This document shows positions 31,876 through 42,474 of a stretch of 64,000 bases of DNA, piece after piece. Positions within the stretch are counted from its first letter, which is position 1, and each line of letters opens with the position of its first letter. This DNA is from Aplectana chamaeleonis (lineage: Eukaryota > Nematoda > Chromadorea > Rhabditida > Cosmocercidae): NCBI GenBank assembly GCA_029168955.1, contig JAPDOI010000122.1, positions 1,456,501 through 1,520,500 of the forward strand. Direction: 5' to 3'. The notes beneath the pieces are model-generated. The model made no database searches and was not told the origin of the DNA. It saw only the letters and a program-made list of their open reading frames with translations. The position numbers were made by a program, and so were the translations under genes.

Positions 31876-34368
31876 CTTTTTTGTTATGTTGCACCAGCCT
31901 CAAAATCGTTGAACAATATTTTGGGCGACTGCTAACATTTTGTAACACCCTATGTAGTGGCATAAGCTTTGCAGTTTAACTTGCTGGTAGGCGAAGTAAA
32001 AGCACAGTATTGGCAATGAATGGAATGTGACTCTGCATCACTGAATAACCTCTGACAAACATGTCGGCATACGGTCATTGTTACAATTACTTACCAGTGC
32101 GTACTCATTTACTGAAAACTGCTTATGCCGCTTAAACCTGCTTCCAAACTTCAGTGAAAAGGTTTGTTATGCACGTACCATTCATTTCCATGCTACTCGC
32201 AGTCGTATTATCACAATCGTGGATGCGAAGCGGTTGTTTTCCGAAAAATTCAACCATGAAAGTGAAAATATCACTCTAAAAATCGCAGCACTTCTATGAT
32301 AGTGATACAGAAAACTTCGAGTAGCGGGGAAATGAAGGCTTTGTACATATAGTTCAGCTACTAGCAGAATGTCTGCTCAAAATCCAAACAGCTTGATGTT
32401 GCGACCTCCTTTGAAGTATAGTATTCCGAGTGCAATTCAATTCCATGGCTTGAGCCTCCTTGTTCTTACCTAGTTGAATTTCTTCATTCCTCATACTGTT
32501 TACATGTTGTTATAGGATTGAAAAAGCCAAATTGTTTCATTCTGCTTTTTTCTGTTTTTCTATCCTTGCAGACGTTTTGACCATGCCTTGGTCGGAGATA
32601 CGCTTTTCTCACCCTGGATCTCGTCACTTGAATTCCACACTGTCCCTAAACTTTTTGCGTACTCGAATCGAAGCTACTCTCCAACAGGTTTTCGAGCCTT
32701 CATGCGGGGTATGAAAAAAATATGCGACTTGTGTCTTCCCCTTGTGGTACGTATATCACTGCGACATATGTTTACGTTGTGCTACTATTTTATTTTAATG
32801 ATTGTTGAATCCCTTCGCCACCCCTCTTATCCATAATCCCTCGAAAATCGGCCATCGCGCAAGACTATACTCTGGACCTCATTCAATCCATATTATTATG
32901 TAGCACTCAAGAGGTGGACGTTTGAGGTCATAGATCCTTTGAGGTGAAAAGAGGCGCTGACTGGGAAGATATTCGTGACCGGTTACTGCATTCCTCCATT
33001 TAATTACCTCTAGATTACCCTGCCTAGCTGAGATTTGTGTACCTTCAATATGCTCACAGTCTACAGAGACTATTTCCATGTTTTCAAAAGAGTTATGGGG
33101 ATTCAACTACGTTCCTCTACTCTTTGTGACTTTCATCCGGTTTTGTTTTAATCGAATTAAGGAAGAGGACAATTCGTTTTGTTCTTCATCTCCTTTCCAA
33201 ACTGCTACTTTTTATAAAGTGATTGCCGGATGGAAACAACAGACTACACGTAGAGCTCAAGTAACTACGACCTGTACTTCATCGCTTGTTTTACTATTTA
33301 TCTGCAATTAGCGCCGTGGTTTTCTATATCGTTTTTTACCTCTGCCTCTCGCGTGCGCTTACATACCTAGTATTTTAACAGGAATGTGTACACAAAAAGC
33401 TACAAGCTTGGGTGAAGAAATCAACTTTTTTCTGTAGCAATTCGTGTGCAATCCTGCTTTTTTCACTGTAAATTTATCTGAAACTGTACACGAGGATGAA
33501 AGGGACCGCCTTACGATTTCGCCTATAGGTTGAAGACGTGGTGCTTTTGATGCTTGTCCAAATGAGATCGTCCGCCCATGTGGTCGGTTTGCGTGTCGCG
33601 CGGCCATAGCGGAGCATTTTTCGCCAATTTTGTTTTTGATTCCCCATATTCGGAACTAGTTGACTACCTTGAAGACATCGTGTGTGCGGAAGTCTTTGTC
33701 TTGTTTTTACGTTTAATCGAATTCCTCCTCGATCGCGGTAATGCACTCTTGTGTTTGAAAAACCTTTGCCTTATTTGCATGGCGTTCTCCACTTTCTTCC
33801 ACGACTGTAGAGTCTGGAGCATGCTTCAAGAGCTCTCAACTTTGATTATCATTTGCAGAAAGCGGTGATTTTTTGTCACCAGTTCAATTTTATCATGGCC
33901 CACCGCTACGCTGCTGGTGATAATCAATGTCGGGAGCAGAAGTGATTTTAGGTCTCTTTCAGAGTTCAGTCGCCGCGCAACGCGACGGGATGACAAAAAT
34001 GAGCATCGATCGAGATCATGTTGATATGTATTCAAAACATGTATTTGGGGGCTTCAGCGATGGAAGTGTAAAATAGGCTTTAGCATCCTGGATCCTTTGC
34101 TATTGTAATCTTGGAATTTGTCGTGCAGCGCGTTATCGTATCATCGAACACCACCATCGTATGAAACTGGAATTTGAGGCAGAGAGCAGCCACTGGAAGT
34201 GTTTTTGTCTTGAAAACGAGTCTACTCATAAATCATATTTATATCATTATCATATTCATTGCTTCAGATTATATAACTCAAGCCAGGCTTTTCTTGCTTG
34301 TCTTTCATTGGTTATGTAATCAGGCAAAGTTCTGTTGGATCGTTCTTTTATCCTTATCATTATTCTTA
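31876..34368. other. Anonymous DNA, no gene established
   Basis: About 2.5 kb without bounded repeats. A plus-strand frame at 32588-32836 preceded by a TTGCAG (32566-32571) looks superficially like a 3' exon but has no recognisable domain. On the minus strand 33474-33746 contains 'RATRKPTTWADDLIW', faintly like the 'GRP.TRWAD' end of RTE proteins, but too short to call. These are possible host exons or old LINE remnants. Confidence 0.4.
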
Positions 34369-34507
34369 CATTCGACCATTTCCCTAAATCAACAATTATT
34401 GGCCATCGAATAGTTTTACCGACTGCGAAAAGTTGAGATCGAAGTCGATCTCGTTTGGTAAACTATTCGATGATCAGTAATTGTTGATCTAGGGAGATGA
34501 TCGAATG
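34369..34507. mobile_element. 139-bp foldback repeat
   Basis: CATTCGACCATTTCCCTAAA at the left is inverted at the right end (34488-34507). The arms run ~55 bp, through 'TCAACAATTA' and 'CATCGAATAGTTT', around a small central hairpin (GAGATCGA/TCGATCTC). No clear target duplication. Too short to encode anything. Confidence 0.75.
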
Positions 34508-34530
34508 TTTCCTTTGTTGTGTGGAAGTTA

Positions 34531-35165
34531 GGCTCCGTCCACACGTGGCGAGAGCGTGCGATTACTCAAAATCGATGGTCGTCGTGTATCAACACCCCTG
34601 AGGAGGCGGGAGAAACGGGGGAGGAGCGAGGTTCCTGGTTGGACGCAACGGCCGGGGCCAGCCCGTGTTGCGTCCAATCAGAAACCTCGCTCCTTCCCCG
34701 TTTCTCCCGCCTCCTCAGGAGGGTTGGTACACGATGGCCACCACCCGATTGGTCATCGTGAGCACACGATTCGCAAAATCGATGGTCATCGTGGGCACAC
34801 GATTCGCTAACCGCTCACAGGCGCTCCTTCACGCGCGCCCTCGCCCGCTCGCTCTCGCTCGCTTACACCAGCACCACGAAGCAAGCAGCACGTTTCAAGC
34901 TCATTGCTTCCTCACTAAAGCAGGTGGCATTAAACCCAAAACTACTGCCCTTCTTTTCCATAATCCCACCACGGAAGTCGAAATCGTCTGTCGTTGCGCC
35001 GACTCGAGCGGTTGATCACCGGATCAAATGTTCTCAATCGAATCAACACGAGGTAGGAGGTGTTTGCCTGTGTTCATTTGCGTGCACGGGCTGCTCTAGC
35101 GTTGAGGAGCGTCCAGAGGCGAGCAACAGCGGGAACGCCCGCTCTCGCCACGTATGGACGCTGCC
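34531..35165. mobile_element. Harbinger-like MITE, 635 bp, TTA-flanked
   Basis: Ends GGCTCCGTCCACACGTGGCG and the complement of GGCAGCGTCCATACGTGGCG, each followed by AGAGCG. They are flanked by TTA at 34528-34530 and 35166-35168. A 3-bp TWA duplication with GGC..GTCCACAC-like ends is typical of PIF/Harbinger MITEs (established). At 34588-34735 there is an internal near-palindrome (CCTGAGGAGGCGGGAGAAAC against its complement). The right TTA is also the start of the TTAA of the neighbouring family A element. Confidence 0.8.
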
Positions 35166-35169
35166 TTAA

Positions 35170-35713
35170 AGTCAGTGGTTGCGATAAAGTGTGCTTCTCT
35201 TCTTTTACTCTCTAAACCCTTTTCTGGGTTCAGAGTAGTAGGACCTATCAGGAAAAATCGCGAAAAAACCGCTGTTTCGGGCCAAATTTGAAGCCTGAAC
35301 TTTCTTGTCTTTTGATGGTGGACGAGCTCACTCCATATCATCGGCATCGATGATCTCTATTATAAAAAACATCAGCTGGCTTGAAATTGAATTGCAGTCG
35401 ATGAACATTACTCATCTAGTCAAAAACCTTGACTAAGGTGCTTGCTTTCACTGTTCAACTGTTTTTATTACGTGAATTCGCATTTATTTCTTTCTCTGAA
35501 TGTCGATGATTTTTGACTAATCGGCATGAGACTGTGATGCGATCCTTTTGGGCGGCGCTGTGCACGTGTGCACGAATTGGCGATTCTGGGCCCTAGAAAC
35601 TCGAATTCTAACCCGTTTTTTTAGCGCGCTACCTTCATAGTGTTTCAGCTGTTTTCGATCTGAGCCGATTTTTATAGTTTTTTCGATAGCGTTTTTCATC
35701 GTGACCACTGCCT
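35170..35713 (-). mobile_element. TTAA-type MITE, family A, copy 3, inverted
   Basis: A 544-bp copy in reverse orientation between TTAA 35166-35169 and TCAA 35714-35717. It shares 'CTAAACCCTTTTCTGG', 'TTTCTTGTCTTTTGATGG', 'TCATCGGCATCGATGA' and 'GTGACCACTGCC' with the inverse of A1. Non-coding. Confidence 0.88.
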
Positions 35714-35717
35714 TCAA

Positions 35718-36739
35718 AAGGCTATACGACTATTTATTCATCAATGAAATTACGCAATAACACTTTACAAACACCGTAATAAACGAATACGAATGACATC
35801 TTCTTCAACGCAGTTGTTTTCAACATCTCAACACCAAATGATTTGATCGTTACCTCCAGCCACGAATTTTGGTACTTTATAACTGAAGAAGCACTGCACT
35901 ATGACAGAGGAGAAGTCTGACGTTTACTATGATCAACTCATGCACCACCGCGTGTCTCATCACAGGAGCGTGCTTTTCTAATATCAAATTCGTCACCACA
36001 ATAATGAGTGTTCGAACATAGTGTTCTTTTCGGAAAGAAAATCCTGTCCGCAGCTGCGGAGAACCGCCACGCAGCCGCGCGAAGCCGTGGTGAGACCATG
36101 AATAATTGTGCTGTGAGAACGGACTCCCGGCACGAATATCTTCTATCTGCGTGGTGAAACAAAGGTAGTCCGCAACTGCGGACCGGAATTTCTTTCCAAT
36201 AAACACGTTACATTTCACACATATGTTCCTTTCCTTTATATTTGTCTACGAATTCCGTGGTCTGAAAGCAGCTTCGAAAGCTTGGACTACAATAGAAACA
36301 ACGGCAGTGGAATTATATTTTTTCGCAAAGCTTTTTGCTTGCTTTTTTTCGCGTGTCGCATGCTTTCAGGTTTTTTTTGGAAAGCAACCATCGTTTGACT
36401 TTTGGTATAATCAGTCTGGAAGAGTGTCTAGCATTACTGCATCACAATACTGATTTTTTCGTCTAAACTTCCACACCTGCTCTTATCGCGAGCCCACCAT
36501 ACAGTCCTTGAAGAGATGTCCCCCAAGAGATACATAAGTAACGGTGCGCCAAAAGATATAACACCAAAACTTATACTAACCGCTGAAATCGATAAAATAA
36601 TCTAGACATGGGCACATTAGATATCAAGCTCTTGAAAATTCCGCATAATTGTGATTTTCACCCGAAATATAATTATATAACCATATCTGAAAGCTAAAAA
36701 AAACACTCAGTGGCTGATCTATAAGGGAACTACTATAAT
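35718..36739. other. Anonymous DNA
   Basis: No gene recognised. The segment 36052-36080 (GCTGCGGAGAACCGCC) and 36165-36185 (GTCCGCAACTGCGGACC) contain GC-rich palindromes in AT-rich surroundings. The minus-strand frames at 35877-36218 have no motif. Confidence 0.4.
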
Positions 36740-36985
36740 TCATGCTAACCACTCCAAATGGAATGTACTTTTCTAGGACCATCTCGGGACGGAAAGTCCG
36801 AACATGCCCATCGAAACTGCCTAGACTCACTCTGAAAGAAGGTATGAGCGTTTTCAAAGCTCTGCGGCAAGATAAGGGAACCCCCATGGAACGAACTTTC
36901 AGGGTATTTTCAAAAAAAATTCTGGATTTCGCTGAAAACATGTATGAATGGGTAATTTGGGGCGCTGAACACGAATCTAGAGTTG
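36740..36985 (-). repeat. Repeat family K, internally deleted copy 2
   Basis: Reading inverted, 36740-36835 ('TGTACTTTTCTAG', 'CGAACATGCCCATCG', 'TGCCTAGACTCACT') matches the right end of 42475-43180, and 36955-36985 ('TTTGGGGCGCTGAACACGAA') matches its left end. The middle is missing. It is a dispersed repeat without established termini. Confidence 0.5.
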
Positions 36986-37054
36986 GCTTGTTGAAATTTT
37001 AAGATTTACTGTAGGTTATGTAACATGCCATTTAAGAGGCAGAACCTACCTTGA

Positions 37055-38305
37055 AGGCAGTGTTCACGATAAGAATCGTTATTCTGCTTTTCCGTCTATC
37101 TTGAAGACGGTTCCATCTCAGGGAGTCAGAGGGTCCGATTCGGCCACGATAGGCTCTCTAATCGGGTACCTAGTCGAGTTGAAAGGAATTCTCGGAGCAG
37201 CACGTGCTGCTGCGAGGAGCACGTGGCCTGTTCGATAGCACTACGTGGCGCAGAGAGACAAAACCCTTGCCGCGCCTCCGTTTCCCACGCAGCAGCACGT
37301 GGCCTGTTCGATAGGACTACGTGGCGCTGGGGGCGGGCCACCACCCCTTCGATGGGAGCGGGTCTCTCCCAACAAGAATACGGACCAAGTCACGGCCCGC
37401 AGCAGGGGATCACCCCTCACAGCAGTCCGCGACAGGGACATCACCCTCGCCACGGTCGACAGCGAGGGACCTCCCCACGCTGAGGACCGTGGGGGAGACC
37501 CCCTAACGGTTCAGAAATCGTCCGGAAAGTGACTCGTAGTCACCTTCCAGGAGCAGCCCCGAAAGGCGGACTCTCTCTGGGATCGGGCCCCTTATATACG
37601 TGCTGTGCGGCTGATATGCGCCGGGTCAGTTCTGAAGCGATCGATCAACGTGTTCAATCATGGGTATTGTGGATCTTTCGTCGTCAAACTCATCGTAGTC
37701 GAATCAAAAGCGTATCGTGGCCGAATGAAACGGCTATGATTGGCGGCACGTGCTTCTCACTTGGACGACAATTAGGCCACGTGGCGCACGGAAAGTATGT
37801 GGCCGTATCGTCGTCCAACCGCTTAGTAGTCGGATCGAAAACCAATCGTGGCCGAATGGGACTCCCCGACCCTGAGATGCTGATTCCAATGATGTTTTTG
37901 GAATCGTACAAGACCTTCTTGGAACGAGTTATGGTCCCTCAAAAATTGAGCTAGGAAAGCATGGTGGACGAGTTGTCCGAGGCATGTAACTTCCGTCTTT
38001 TGCAGCCAATGTATGCGAGCTAACCTGAGTAAAGAGAGAAGTTGAGAATGAAGGTAGGAACGGGACTTCTGATCGGAAACCGTTGCTCATCTCACAATCT
38101 CGAGCATTCGTTTGTTCACGTCGGTGGGCGTGGAAAGTGCATCTGGAATGTGACGAGCTGACGGATGTCCAACTTTGGGGCCACAGAGAACCGTTCCAAG
38201 CTCATTTTTCTTAGTTTTTTTTTTCAACATTAGGGTTGCGCTAGGCCCCGCAGCTGCCGATCTCCACCAAAAAATCAGACATGGTTTTTATCGTGAACTT
38301 TGCCT
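37055..38305 (-). mobile_element. TTAA-type MITE, family B-related, inverted, split by a nested element
   Basis: Flanks TTGA 37051-37054 and TTAA 38306-38309. Parts 37055-37116 and 37877-38305 join to give the inverse of the family B core: 'CCGTCTATCTTGAAGACGGTTCC' then 'ATGCTGATTCCAATGATG', 'CGTCTTTTGCAGCC', 'CATCTCACAATCTCGAGCAT' (read in parts). The outermost ~100 bp at the right differ from B2, so this is a B relative or recombinant. Confidence 0.82.
37117..37876. mobile_element. CTCAG-ended TIR element, 760 bp, nested in a family B MITE
   Basis: Left end CTCAGGGAGTCAGAGGGTCC then GATTCGGCCACGAT; right end is the complement of CTCAGGGTCGGGGAGTCCC then ATTCGGCCACGAT. AT lies at 37115-37116 and 37877-37878, and excision of the element plus one AT restores the MITE. 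Internal direct repeats carry 'ATCGTGGCCGAATG' at 37712 and 37845, and 'GCACGTGGCCTGTTCGATAG' at 37219 and 37295. It is GC-rich. Overlapping open frames across 37126-37954 have no motif. Confidence 0.88.
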
Positions 38306-39844
38306 TTAAAGGCAGTGTTCACAGAGAAAAAGTTGCACGTTTTCTTGGCTAAAACATAAGCTTTGGGTCCCTCTAAGAAAATCAAGAACAGAAGTGCGAC
38401 GAAAAACGGCCGGTAAGTGGGTGAAAATCTCGTGGGCCAGCCAACCCATTGGACTACTCCGCCTACAGTTTCATGTTCATGTTCATGTTTATTACATAAG
38501 GTGAACTTATGTGAGGATATGAATATGATAATAAAATCAAAACAGAAGAATAAAAGAACAAAAACGATCATAAATCTAAAACAAGGCAAGAGCGTTTTCG
38601 CAAACAAGGCAATTGTCAAACGAACGCATTGGTGAGAAAAAAAAACACTTCAGTGAAGAGGACAAAGTTTTGGGGAAAACCTATTTGCTCGACAGAAACC
38701 CGTTCACAATCCTTAGAAAGCTAGTGAATTTATTAGGAATTTCGAAACGCTTACTGAGTTTCCCTGAATTCGTGGTTAGATGAGCGATGGTTTCCGATCA
38801 AAAGCCCCGTTCTTTCCTTCATTCTCAGCTTCTCTCTTTACTCAGGTCAGCTCGCACACATCGGCTGCAAAAAACGGGAGTTACAAGCCTCGGACAACTC
38901 GTCCACAATGCTTTCCTAGCTTAATTTTTGAGGGACCATAACTCCGTTCCTAGAAGGTATTGTACGATTCCAAAAACATCATTGGAATCAGCATGGGACC
39001 GTCTTCCAGGGGTGGTAGCAAACCAAGCGAGAGCTCGACATAATGATGAGCTTGAGATGCCACTCAAGTGGTACCTTAAGTTTTTGGCACAGATTCGTGA
39101 AAATGCTAACTGAGTTCCAAAACGCTCAAAAATCCAAAAATTATACGAGAGGTCGACATTATGTCGGCCTCATGGGGAGAAATATCGGCGATTCCAGGGT
39201 GGTTCTGTCGTCCCCATGATGGCGACGAGAGTGCCATCTCGTTCTTCGCGCGAGAGGGCGGCAAAATAGTGTGTAGGAGGAAAGGGTGAGACAGTGGGAT
39301 CGCTTTTTCCGAAATTCTACTTCCGAGTAGATTTTCGTCCCCATCATAGCAAGACTGTCTTAAACGTAGTTGGTGCCAGCCGTCGACAGCCTGCCTCGCT
39401 CGTTCTTTTATGGATTTTCTTTCGACATGTTTTTGCAGTTGTTCTCCCTGGATATTCTAAATTTCTTTATTGCTCTACATTTCCTAGGTTATGAACTTAC
39501 AATCGCGGGAAGAAGTATCGGAACACCATATTCCGTGGGGTTTAAATTTAAACATGTGTCCTTTTGCATCCTAGACGAAATTCTACCAATTTGAGATATG
39601 TTAATCGGCATAGTATCAGAGGTCTAACACCTTTGTGAAGTCGATTTTGGTGCTATACATTTTATAGAAGGAATATTTATACTGCACTGCAAGCATTTTG
39701 CTGAAATATATGGGAATTCTTGGAGCGGCATCCGTCACTGCCCAAAGTTTTAGCGTTGAGCAACCATTAAATGAACTCCATGAAGAATTTCCATGGTATT
39801 GTGGTAAGAGGTTTTGACCGAGTTCTGAGAACAGGCATCTCCCA

Positions 39845-40262
39845 CGGTACCGAGCAATTTTTTTTTTTGCAAAAGCGACGTTTTGCGGCGCTTCTTGCGC
39901 GCACAGAGAGCTGCATTGCCATAGCTCCTCTCAAAATGAACTAACTAAATTATAGAATTTTCATTTCCTTCTCAGAATTCCATCGACCACAGGTCAGAAC
40001 AAGGCAGATTTCGCTATTATGACGGCCGGATCAGTTCATGATGAAATTTTCGAAGTGGTGATGTGCAATTTGTGATAATCTTTTGGATTCAAATCTAACC
40101 CATTGTAACACTTTAGTATAAGAATCGTTTCCTACACTAAACTATATTTTATTTAAAAATGACTTCAAATTCAAAATTGGACCACTTTCGAGCCAGTAAT
40201 CTTTGTGCGCGCAAAAAAAAAACACCGAAAAACGTCGTTTTCTAAAATCTGCTCGGTACTTG
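39845..40262. mobile_element. TIR element, family J, copy 2
   Basis: Ends CGGTACCGAGCA and complement TGCTCGGTACTTG. The inner parts match J1 ('GCGACGTTTTGCGGCGCTTC', 'GCGCGCAAAAA', 'CATCGACCACAGGTCA', 'GACGGCCGGATCA'). The flanking TA is no longer visible. Nested in the 39010-41970 element. Confidence 0.78.
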
Positions 40263-40648
40263 AGGCGGCAGTTTGGTACTTTGCACATAAAAAGTTGTAT
40301 CAGTGAACGTGCACGAAAAGCTCTCAAAATTATTATTTTGAGTGAGCTTTGTGTTTCATTTATAGTCATCATGTTGTAATGTTTTCATACTGGTTCACTT
40401 CGAGAATATTTTTTCTCGAGAAAATCTACGGAAATCAGATCATGTTGCACTGTTGGCCGTTTATTTTGACCGCTCGCCTTTTTAGTTACTAATATTTGTC
40501 TTCGAAGCTTGTTTTCTATTAAATGAATACCCGTAGTTTCTAGCTCCAGCAAGGTCGCTTCGGAAAATTGCCCTTACACTACCCAAACCCCTGAAAATTT
40601 TTTCGAAAATCCAGATCTCATGAATAATCGTTTCAGAAGCCAACTCAA

Positions 40649-41108
40649 ATGCAGTGTTCACGATAAATCTCGTTTTTGAGTATTCTTGTTAAATACAACG
40701 CTGGCAGATGCTGGAAGGGATAGGGTCGAAGAAAGCAGCGAAGACGTTCCAGAAATCAATAAAAACGGTTCGCGAAGTGAACATTTCATTAGCCCAGAAC
40801 GCCTGCTAAGCCCGCCCCGCCCCCCGTTCTGAAGAGCTTGTAGTGCCGCGGACATTTCTGATTACCAAACAACTCCGCCACTTCCGGCCTGATCGATTCG
40901 CCACATCTCGCCAATAGCGCTTTCTTCCTGGAACTAGCAGGTCACGTAAGCTTGTATGCACCCTGAACCTATACTTTTGTTAGAAACCGTCTTTTTAGCT
41001 CAGTCTGAGCACTTTTTTTTGCTGTTTCGTTACTTTTCGTTAATTCACGACCAAACAACACTATTCTTGAGTCGAACTCGAATGTCATATCCATCGTGAA
41101 CACTGCCT
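40649..41108 (+). mobile_element. TTAA-type MITE, family D, copy 2
   Basis: A 460-bp element, TCAA 40645-40648 on the left and TTAA 41109-41112 on the right, with ends ATGCAGTGTTCACGATAAA and GTGAACACTGCCT. Full-length alignment by eye with 31412-31871. Non-coding. Confidence 0.88.
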
Positions 41109-41112
41109 TTAA

Positions 41113-41243
41113 GAACAGAGCTGTACGCAAGCTCCATAAAGCATTGAAATTCATTGTGATAATGTTTCATTATAGCAAAGATATGTGCGAAAGACCGAGC
41201 TGTTTGGAAATGGGTGTTCTGATACTTTTGCTCACTACTGTAT
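41113..41243 (-). mobile_element. Fragment with a Tc1-like terminus
   Basis: Read on the minus strand from 41243, the sequence begins TACAGTAGTGAGCAAAAGTA then TCAGAACACCC, the style of a Tc1-like terminal repeat (known for the superfamily; recognised from memory of the motif only). No partner end or transposase was found nearby, so this is at most a solo end. Confidence 0.35.
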
Positions 41244-41759
41244 GTGTATCTTGGAAAAAAAACTAACTGGCGAGGTGATGAATAATCACCGCAATACAAC
41301 CAATATATATCAATATCAATGGGGATTTCGGGTCCAAGCAGATCGGCTCACTCTGACCGTGCTTCTTCAATGACTGTGCCTCGTGCATGAGTAACATATG
41401 TTCGTAAAAGAGAATACTCGCAGAGCGGAATGCTCAAAACAGGCATTTTCCCCTCTTCGAACTATGCATGCTCTTTGAATGGATATGTTCGCGAAATTCT
41501 GCCCACTCACACTGGAAAGTACACGCAACGTTGACGAATCGCCTATGAGTTCTTGGAGTCTGCTTATCACATTCAGGGAACCCAGGGAACAATTTTTTGA
41601 GCATCCGAATAGGTGTTATGAACGCCCTACGAAGCAAATACTGTCCAATCGCTCACAACGCCGTTGAGTGGTAGAACAAATCTGCTCTCAGGTTGTCGCC
41701 ATCCTTCGAACTCGTTTGACCCGGGTGATGGGTGTAAGAGCGGCCGCAATGCCGCACAC

Positions 41760-41845
41760 GCCAGCAGTTGTCATGGCGCAGTGGCAACGCTTGAGTCTCC
41801 TGCACGGTGAGCGTTGGTTCAAATCCAAGGCTAAACGTTGTTTTG
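41760..41845 (+). mobile_element. tRNA-like core, probable second SINE
   Basis: Contains a box A-like 'TGGCGCAGTGGCAACGC' (41774-41790) and a box B-like 'GGTTCAAATCC' (41816-41826), 26 bases apart. Acceptor pairing is weak and no target duplication was found, so it is not called as a tRNA gene. It lies inside the 39010-41970 element. Confidence 0.5.
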
Positions 41846-42022
41846 AAGGCAAGCGTGTCGGAGCATCACATTCTTCAGCCCATCATGTCACCCTCTGATA
41901 AGCAAATTGCGCTAAAGTATCACTTTGACGTTCGTGTTAAGTGGCGATTTCAAGAGGTTTGCTACCACCCCAGATAGGTGGAAAAACAGAAAAACGACTT
42001 ATATCGTGAACACTGCCTTTAA

Positions 42023-42470
42023 AGGCAGTGTTCACGACAAATTTCACTTCCGATATCTCCACGGCTTACGGAAGGTCTGGTGCCCTATATAGCAAGGGAT
42101 GCTTAAAAAGGACACGAAAGACGCATGTTTGAGCGAAAATAGGCCTTCCCTTGTTTACGTTGATTTTTGAGCGTGGAGGAATTGACCGCTAGAAGGATGG
42201 TACCTATCAGTGTAATGAAGCGATCAGCTCACTTATCAGCACCTCTTTGACTTGATCGTTCCTGTGATCTGAGTCTTCATTTGTTCATTCCGAGGGGGCG
42301 GATATGGGGCACCTGGCGTGTGTGGGACACCAAAACGCTTGTTTGCAGCCGTTATTTTGCCGCTCCTGGCTCGTTTTCTACCGTTCTTTCGACACCGGGA
42401 GCCTAGGATCCTTCTCGCCAATCATTCTACTGTGGAAAGTCAACGAGGATGATCATTGTGAACGCTGCCT
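42023..42470 (+). mobile_element. TTAA-type MITE, family C, copy 1
   Basis: A 448-bp element after TTAA 42019-42022, ending CATTGTGAACGCTGCCT before TTGA 42471-42474. It aligns end to end with the inverse of 52655-53102 (also 448 bp): 'TTTCACTTCCGATATCTCCA', 'GCATGCTTAAAAAGG'-like, 'GGCTCGTTTTCTACCGTTCT', 'TCAACGAGGATGATCA'. Non-coding. Confidence 0.9.
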
Positions 42471-42474
42471 TTGA

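Larger units (their letters stand above)
39010..41970. mobile_element. 2.96-kb TIR element with GGGTGGTAGCAAACC ends, nested in a MITE
   Basis: Left terminus GGGTGGTAGCAAACC and exact complement at the right, with CAG at 39007-39009 and 41971-41973. Removing the insert plus one CAG restores the family B sequence CTTCCAGATAGG. One adjacent G/C pair makes the terminal repeat 16 bp if counted in the TIR. No transposase is readable. The interior holds a family J element, a family D MITE, a SINE-like core and a Tc1-like end. Superfamily undetermined. Confidence 0.8.
38310..42018 (+). mobile_element. TTAA-type MITE, family B-related, split by a 2.96-kb element
   Basis: Begins AGGCAGTGTTCACAGAGAAA after TTAA 38306-38309 and ends GTGAACACTGCCT before TTAA 42019-42022. 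The left part, 38310-39009, contains the B core ('GATGAGCGATGGTTTCCGAT', 'TCAGCTCGCACACATCGGCT') and stops at 'GGGACCGTCTTCCAG'. The right part, 41971-42018, supplies 'AGATAGGTGGAAAAACAGAA' to the end. Both end TTAAs are shared with the neighbouring elements. Confidence 0.82.

Noticed and set aside
32532..32836. Possible 3' exon after a TTGCAG acceptor
   Set aside because: No matching upstream exon and no domain; a single acceptor-like hexamer is weak evidence.
33474..33746. Minus-strand RTE C-terminal remnant ('RKPTTWADDLIW')
   Set aside because: Similarity covers about a dozen residues only, with no neighbouring RTE blocks.
41766..41835. tRNA gene
   Set aside because: Box A and B words are good, but no closed acceptor stem could be drawn.
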